Below, piece after piece: positions 4,285 to 7,730 of a DNA stretch of 7,730 bases. The notes below the pieces were generated by a model. The model had not been told where the DNA came from, searched no databases, and was given only the letters and a program-made list of their open reading frames with translations. The stretch's first letter is position 1; the number at the start of each line of letters is the position of its first letter. Source of the DNA: Candidatus Peregrinibacteria bacterium (GTDB lineage: Bacteria > Patescibacteriota > Gracilibacteria > Peribacterales > Peribacteraceae); NCBI GenBank assembly GCA_030638845.1, contig DAOWDW010000024.1, positions 1-7,730 on the forward strand, given 5' to 3'. The position numbers were made by a program, and so were the translations under genes.

Positions 4285-4758
4285 CTATTCTACTAGTCCA
4301 CTCTCGTTCATAGACGCACATAAAGATGTTTCACCGTCAAAAATTATATATGCGTTTTCAGCAGAAATTGGAATACCAGAAAATTGATGGAAAATAAATG
4401 TTTTATTCCCAAGAAAAGACATTCCTCCAGGCAATGTAAAGGTTTCATCTAGTGCAGTATTTCTTGAAATATAAGTTTCTCCTGCAAATAATGTATATTC
4501 ATTTCCAGCTGCATATACACCCCAAGGAAGTCCCTGTTCTCCTGCAATAGAACGAGTAGAAGCTCTGTAAATAGTTTGTCTTATATTTTTACAATGAGAT
4601 CCTATATTTTCACTTTTGTAAAAGTCACCCAAATAGGGAATGCTCAAACTAGCCATTATTCCAAAAAGAGCAATGGTTATTATTATTTCTGGTAGAGTAA
4701 ATGCATTCCTAAATATTTTTTTTCTTTGCCAAGATTTATATAAAAAAAAGTTATTCAT
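4285..4758 (-). CDS. GspH/FimT-like minor pseudopilin
   Basis: A 157-residue type IV pilin-like protein. It has a class III signal: basic leader (RKKIFRNA), predicted prepilin peptidase cut between A19 and F20, mature N-terminus FTLPE with the glutamate at mature position 5, then a hydrophobic helix to about residue 43. Ala rather than Gly precedes the cut, which some prepilins tolerate. The globular part has the GspH/FimT-type pattern: IYRASTRSIAGEQGLPWGVYAAG, YTLFAGETYISRNTALDETFTLP, and an NESGLVE end. Cys56 and Cys147 are the only cysteines and could form a disulfide. It would be a minor subunit of a type IV pilus or type II-like pseudopilus in the inner membrane/periplasm. Its ATG overlaps the pilC stop by one base (TAATG) and AGGAAA lies upstream inside pilC, so the two genes are probably translationally coupled. 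Stop is TAG. Confidence 0.85.
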   Translation of the reverse strand: MNNFFLYKSWQRKKIFRNAFTLPEIIITIALFGIMASLSIPYLGDFYKSENIGSHCKNIRQTIYRASTRSIAGEQGLPWGVYAAGNEYTLFAGETYISRNTALDETFTLPGGMSFLGNKTFIFHQFSGIPISAENAYIIFDGETSLCASMNESGLVE

Positions 4759-5873
4759 TAAAGATTTCCTGTAAGACTATAAATAGGTGCAATAACGGCT
4801 AAAACTGCACCTCCAACTAGAAATCCAACTCCTATTAGAAGTGTAGGTTCTAATACGGAGAGAAGACGTTTTATAGAATGCTCTGCTTCTGTTTGGCAGT
4901 ATTCTGCTAGGTATTCACATGTATCACTTAGGCTTCCTGTTTCTTCTCCAACAGAAACAAGGGAAATTACAAATCCAGGATAAAGTCTTCCAGCTCTTCT
5001 CATACCATCTGAGAAAGTTTTACCTTCTTCTATCATCGGCATCATTTGTTTAATAGATTTTCTAAAAGGTCTTACTCCTGTAGATCTTGCAGAATTTTCT
5101 AGCGCAGGTTTTAGTGGTACTCCACTTTGAATGAGTGAGGCAAATGTTCCTAGTACATTAACAACGGCAACAAATTTTATTATGGTATTTAATAGTGGAA
5201 CACGAAGAAAAAATGAGTGCTCTAAATATTTAATTGTTTCTATTTTAGAAATAAGAATAATAAAAATTATTATTACAATTGCACCTACTCCAAGATGTAA
5301 AAAATATTCTTGAAGGAAATCAGATCCCCACATCATAACTTTTGTAGGTAGTGGTAAATCAGCTCCCATAGATTTAAACAGAGGAGTAATTTGTGGAAGT
5401 ACAAAAAGCCCCATTGCAAGACCTAAACCAGTTACCATACTAAGTATCATCATCGGGTACATCATGGCACCTATAACTTTTCCTTTTAGCTCTTTAGATC
5501 TTTTAATTCTGTACATTACACGATTTAAGCTTTCTTCCAATGTACCTCCTATTTCACCTGTCGCAACCATAGTTACAACTAATTCTGGAAATTTAACAGG
5601 TCCTTTACGCATAGCATCTGCAAGTTTGTGACCAGCTTCTACACTTCTTCGTAAATGAATAATTATTTTTCTTTGAGATCTCTCAGCATCTTCTTCTAAA
5701 ATTTTTAGAGCTTTCAAGAGAGGAACACCAGCATGAATTGTCATTCCAAGATGGCGAAGAAGAGTTAATAAATCAGATGTACTTATCTTACTTTTTCCAA
5801 AGGAGATATTCATACTCATGATAGATGTTTTTTCACTATCACTGCCATTCTTTTTGCGTTTATGAAAAAACAT
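4758..5873 (-). CDS. pilC: Type IV pilus inner-membrane platform protein PilC (GspF family)
   Basis: A 371-residue protein, slightly short for the family (about 400). After a basic N-terminus (MFFHKRKK) come two homologous T2SSF domains, about 33-160 and 240-362. Each has the family core: TLLRHLGMTIHAGVPLLKAL and VATGEIGGTLEESL in the first, GTFASLIQSGVPLKPAL and VSVGEETGSLSDT in the second. Membrane segments are near 136-160, 194-210 and 342-366. PilC links the cytoplasmic assembly ATPase to pilin subunits in the inner membrane and is needed to build the pilus. Start ATG 5873 lies 8 bp after the pilB stop and has no Shine-Dalgarno, so it probably depends on translation of pilB. It overlaps the pseudopilin gene by one base. 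Confidence 0.93.
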   Translation of the reverse strand: MFFHKRKKNGSDSEKTSIMSMNISFGKSKISTSDLLTLLRHLGMTIHAGVPLLKALKILEEDAERSQRKIIIHLRRSVEAGHKLADAMRKGPVKFPELVVTMVATGEIGGTLEESLNRVMYRIKRSKELKGKVIGAMMYPMMILSMVTGLGLAMGLFVLPQITPLFKSMGADLPLPTKVMMWGSDFLQEYFLHLGVGAIVIIIFIILISKIETIKYLEHSFFLRVPLLNTIIKFVAVVNVLGTFASLIQSGVPLKPALENSARSTGVRPFRKSIKQMMPMIEEGKTFSDGMRRAGRLYPGFVISLVSVGEETGSLSDTCEYLAEYCQTEAEHSIKRLLSVLEPTLLIGVGFLVGGAVLAVIAPIYSLTGNL

Positions 5874-5881
5874 AAATTATT

Positions 5882-7730
5882 TTATTGAGTACGTGAAACA
5901 CGAAGTATTTCCTCTATTGTTGTTTCTCCTTGCATAACTTTTTCAATTCCATCTTCAAACATAGATTTCATTCCATTCGCTCGTGCCGCCTCTCCAATAG
6001 TGTCACTATCTGCATTATTTAGAATAAGATCTTTAATTCCTTCATTTATTGGCAGAAATTCATGTATTCCTGTTCGTCCACTATAACCAGATCCATTACA
6101 TCTATCACATCCTTTTCCTTTAAAAAGAAGAGTTGGGTCACCACGCTCCTTTAATCTTGCAATTGCAGATGCGGGCAACATAGACGCATAGTCTTGCTCC
6201 TCTATTTTAACTCTTACACTATGCCTACATCGTATACATATTTTTCTAACAAGTCTTTGAGCAATAATTACATTTACTGTGCTATATATTAAGAATGGTT
6301 CTATACCCATATCCCTAAGTCTTGGCAGTGCAGTTGGGGCGTCATTTGTATGGAGGGTGGATAAAACCATATGACCCGTCATAGCTGCATTTACAGCAAT
6401 GCTAGCAGTTTCTGTATCACGTATTTCACCTACCAGAATAATATCTGGATCTTGACGAAGTAAAGCGCGCAAGCCAGATGAAAATGTTAAGTTAGCCTTT
6501 GTATTTATTTGAATTTGGTTTGCCCCAATAAGCTCATATTCAACTGGATCTTCAACTGTTGAAATATTTACTTTCTCTTCATTTAATCGTCTTAAAATTG
6601 CATAAAGTGTGGATGTTTTACCAGATCCAGTAGGTCCTGTTACAAGTATCATTCCCCATGCACGTTTCATTTCTTTCTCCAGTATTCCCATATTGTGGGT
6701 AGATACCCCAAGAGATTCTAAAGGAAGTCGCATTTCATCCGAACGAAGAAGCCTACATACAATCTTTTCACCATATCTTGTTGGAACTGTAGAAACACGA
6801 ATATCAGTTTGAGATCCACTATCACTTTCATGAACAATCTTTCCATCTAAAGGTGCAGAGTGTTCATCTATAGGCATATATGCAAGTAGTTTTACTCTCT
6901 GGGTAAGTCGTTCATGTACTTCATGTGAGAATTCTAGAATTTTATGCAATATTCCATCTACACGCTCTCGAATAACTACACTTTTTTTTTGTGGTTCTAT
7001 ATGTATATCAGATGCATTTTCTCTAAGTGCGTGTTGGACTAGTGTGTCAAAAAGTTCGGTTATTGTTGTATCTTCCTTAGATCCAATTTTAGTTTTAGTT
7101 TTTGAGCGGGTAAGAATTTCTGCACATTTTTCTTGGAAGTCTGTATCGTACTGTGCGATTGCGGCGTTAAAAGATGCAGTTGTAGTTAAAAATAGTTGAA
7201 TGTTTAATCCAAATTTTTTATTTAGTAATCTATAAAATGGTCCTCGTCTGTGGTTGAGACAGGCAATATGAATACCGTCGCTTTCTTTAGAGTATGGAAT
7301 AGCCTGTTGGGATTCTGCAACCTTAAGAGGTAGCTGGTTTAACAAAGAATTTACAAGGGGTTCGTTACTTATATCTATAAAATTCCATCCATATGCATGT
7401 GCTCTTATTATTCCAAGTTGATCTTCTGTAAGCAGTCCGTCGCGCAAAATTATTTTCTGTAATACTTCTATAGATCCTTTACTTTCTTTTACAGCTTTTG
7501 TGAGCATTTCTCTGTCTGCAAGCTTACTACCTAAAATAAGCTCAATAAGTTTTTCATCTTGCGGTGATATATCTTCTTCAGTATCTTCCTCAGTATCTTC
7601 CTCAGATTCCTTAGCTTCCTCTTTTCCACGCTCAAGAGTATTCTCTTCTGCAGATGTGGGTTTTTGCTCCTCTGGTTTCTCAGAAACAGAAGATTTAGGT
7701 GTTACTTTAGCCTCATTACTGTTAGAATTA
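5882..7730 (-). CDS. pilB: Type IV pilus assembly ATPase PilB (GspE family), 5' end beyond the window
   Basis: The cytoplasmic hexameric ATPase that powers pilus extension. The frame is open from TAA at 5882 to the right edge, 615-616 codons; no ATG lies between 7508 and 7730. ATG 7507 is probably internal, because the residues just before it (EKLIELILGSKLADRE) continue into the family's N-terminal domain. Numbering from the codon at 7507: N-terminal MshEN-like domain about 1-125, ATPase about 145-540, Walker A GPTGSGKT (291-298), Asp box VEDPVE (318-323), Walker B ILVGEIRD (357-364), His box GHMVLSTLHTNDA (378-390), zinc tetracysteine C424, C427, C467, C470. Upstream is an acidic low-complexity segment (7556-7729) rich in Glu, Ser, Lys and Thr. 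Such a long acidic lead is not part of the core family. It opens the visible pilB-pilC-pseudopilin operon; its promoter is outside the window. Confidence 0.93.
   Translation of the reverse strand, partial: NSNSNEAKVTPKSSVSEKPEEQKPTSAEENTLERGKEEAKESEEDTEEDTEEDISPQDEKLIELILGSKLADREMLTKAVKESKGSIEVLQKIILRDGLLTEDQLGIIRAHAYGWNFIDISNEPLVNSLLNQLPLKVAESQQAIPYSKESDGIHIACLNHRRGPFYRLLNKKFGLNIQLFLTTTASFNAAIAQYDTDFQEKCAEILTRSKTKTKIGSKEDTTITELFDTLVQHALRENASDIHIEPQKKSVVIRERVDGILHKILEFSHEVHERLTQRVKLLAYMPIDEHSAPLDGKIVHESDSGSQTDIRVSTVPTRYGEKIVCRLLRSDEMRLPLESLGVSTHNMGILEKEMKRAWGMILVTGPTGSGKTSTLYAILRRLNEEKVNISTVEDPVEYELIGANQIQINTKANLTFSSGLRALLRQDPDIILVGEIRDTETASIAVNAAMTGHMVLSTLHTNDAPTALPRLRDMGIEPFLIYSTVNVIIAQRLVRKICIRCRHSVRVKIEEQDYASMLPASAIARLKERGDPTLLFKGKGCDRCNGSGYSGRTGIHEFLPINEGIKDLILNNADSDTIGEAARANGMKSMFEDGIEKVMQGETTIEEILRVSRTQ
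7568..7603 (-). repeat. 12-bp in-frame tandem repeat in the PilB linker
   Basis: AGTATCTTCCTC occurs twice in tandem (7580-7591, 7592-7603), preceded by the diverged TATATCTTCTTC (7568-7579). On the coding strand each unit is four codons, giving EEDTEEDTEEDI. Because 12 is a multiple of three, changes in copy number would lengthen or shorten the acidic linker without breaking the frame. Confidence 0.7.

Noticed and set aside
5131..5313. Plus-strand open frame inside pilC.
   Set aside because: It is antisense to a well-conserved PilC region, has no ribosome binding site or promoter, and its translation shows no recognisable domain.
6609..6812. Plus-strand open frame inside pilB.
   Set aside because: It is the mirror of the Walker A region of PilB and has no independent support.
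1..7730. Reassigned UGA codon, as in some AT-rich candidate-phylum bacteria, hinted at by the absence of any TGA stop.
   Set aside because: Six stops (four TAA, two TAG) are too few to be informative at this base composition. No conserved domain contains an in-frame TGA, whereas a genome reading UGA as glycine would show many.

Overview
The window is AT-rich (about one third G+C by eye) and bacterial. Every complete gene reads through in the standard bacterial code; the six visible stops are TAA (four) or TAG (two), and no conserved domain is interrupted by TGA. A compact type IV pilus gene set without neighbouring peptidase or pilT genes, heavy use of AGA/GGA/ATA codons, little Shine-Dalgarno signal and short proteins would fit a Patescibacteria/CPR-type genome. 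That placement is an inference; no rRNA or taxonomic marker lies in the window.

Layout. Positions 1-669 (minus) hold the N-terminal part of an ABC exporter membrane domain, cut by the left edge. Positions 670-1022 form a 353-bp divergent spacer with a promoter for the ABC gene, a run of inverted repeats, and a strong plus-strand intrinsic terminator that belongs to no visible protein gene; a small RNA is proposed there. Positions 1023-1580 (plus) encode a lipoprotein of the staphylococcal-nuclease family. Positions 1583-1755 are a repeat-filled convergent spacer. Positions 1756-2334 (minus) encode a polytopic membrane protein resembling an M50-like metalloprotease family, but with HQSGH in place of HExxH. 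A second repeat field lies at 2349-2480, followed by a perfect 14-bp palindrome and an extended -10 promoter. Positions 2519-4159 (plus) encode a CheA-type histidine kinase. Positions 4285-7730 (minus) are a type IV pilus/type II secretion operon in the order pilB (5' end off the right edge), pilC, GspH/FimT-like pseudopilin, with junctions of 8 bp and -1 bp.

How the parts may work together. The extension ATPase (PilB), the inner-membrane platform (PilC) and a minor pseudopilin are the core of a pilus machine. A CheA-type kinase next to it, converging on its 3' end, suggests Chp/Pil-type control of pilus activity, although no CheW, CheY or receptor gene is visible. A surface-anchored nuclease beside a pilus locus would suit uptake or scavenging of external DNA; this is a hypothesis based on context only.

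The least ordinary signals are non-coding: (1) degenerate repeat arrays with a strict 8-bp period around the membrane-protein gene; (2) -10 hexamers only 7-11 nt upstream of the start codon in all four genes that begin a transcript, pointing to leaderless or near-leaderless mRNAs; (3) a predicted terminator-ended small RNA carrying a 16S-tail-like ATCACCTCC segment.
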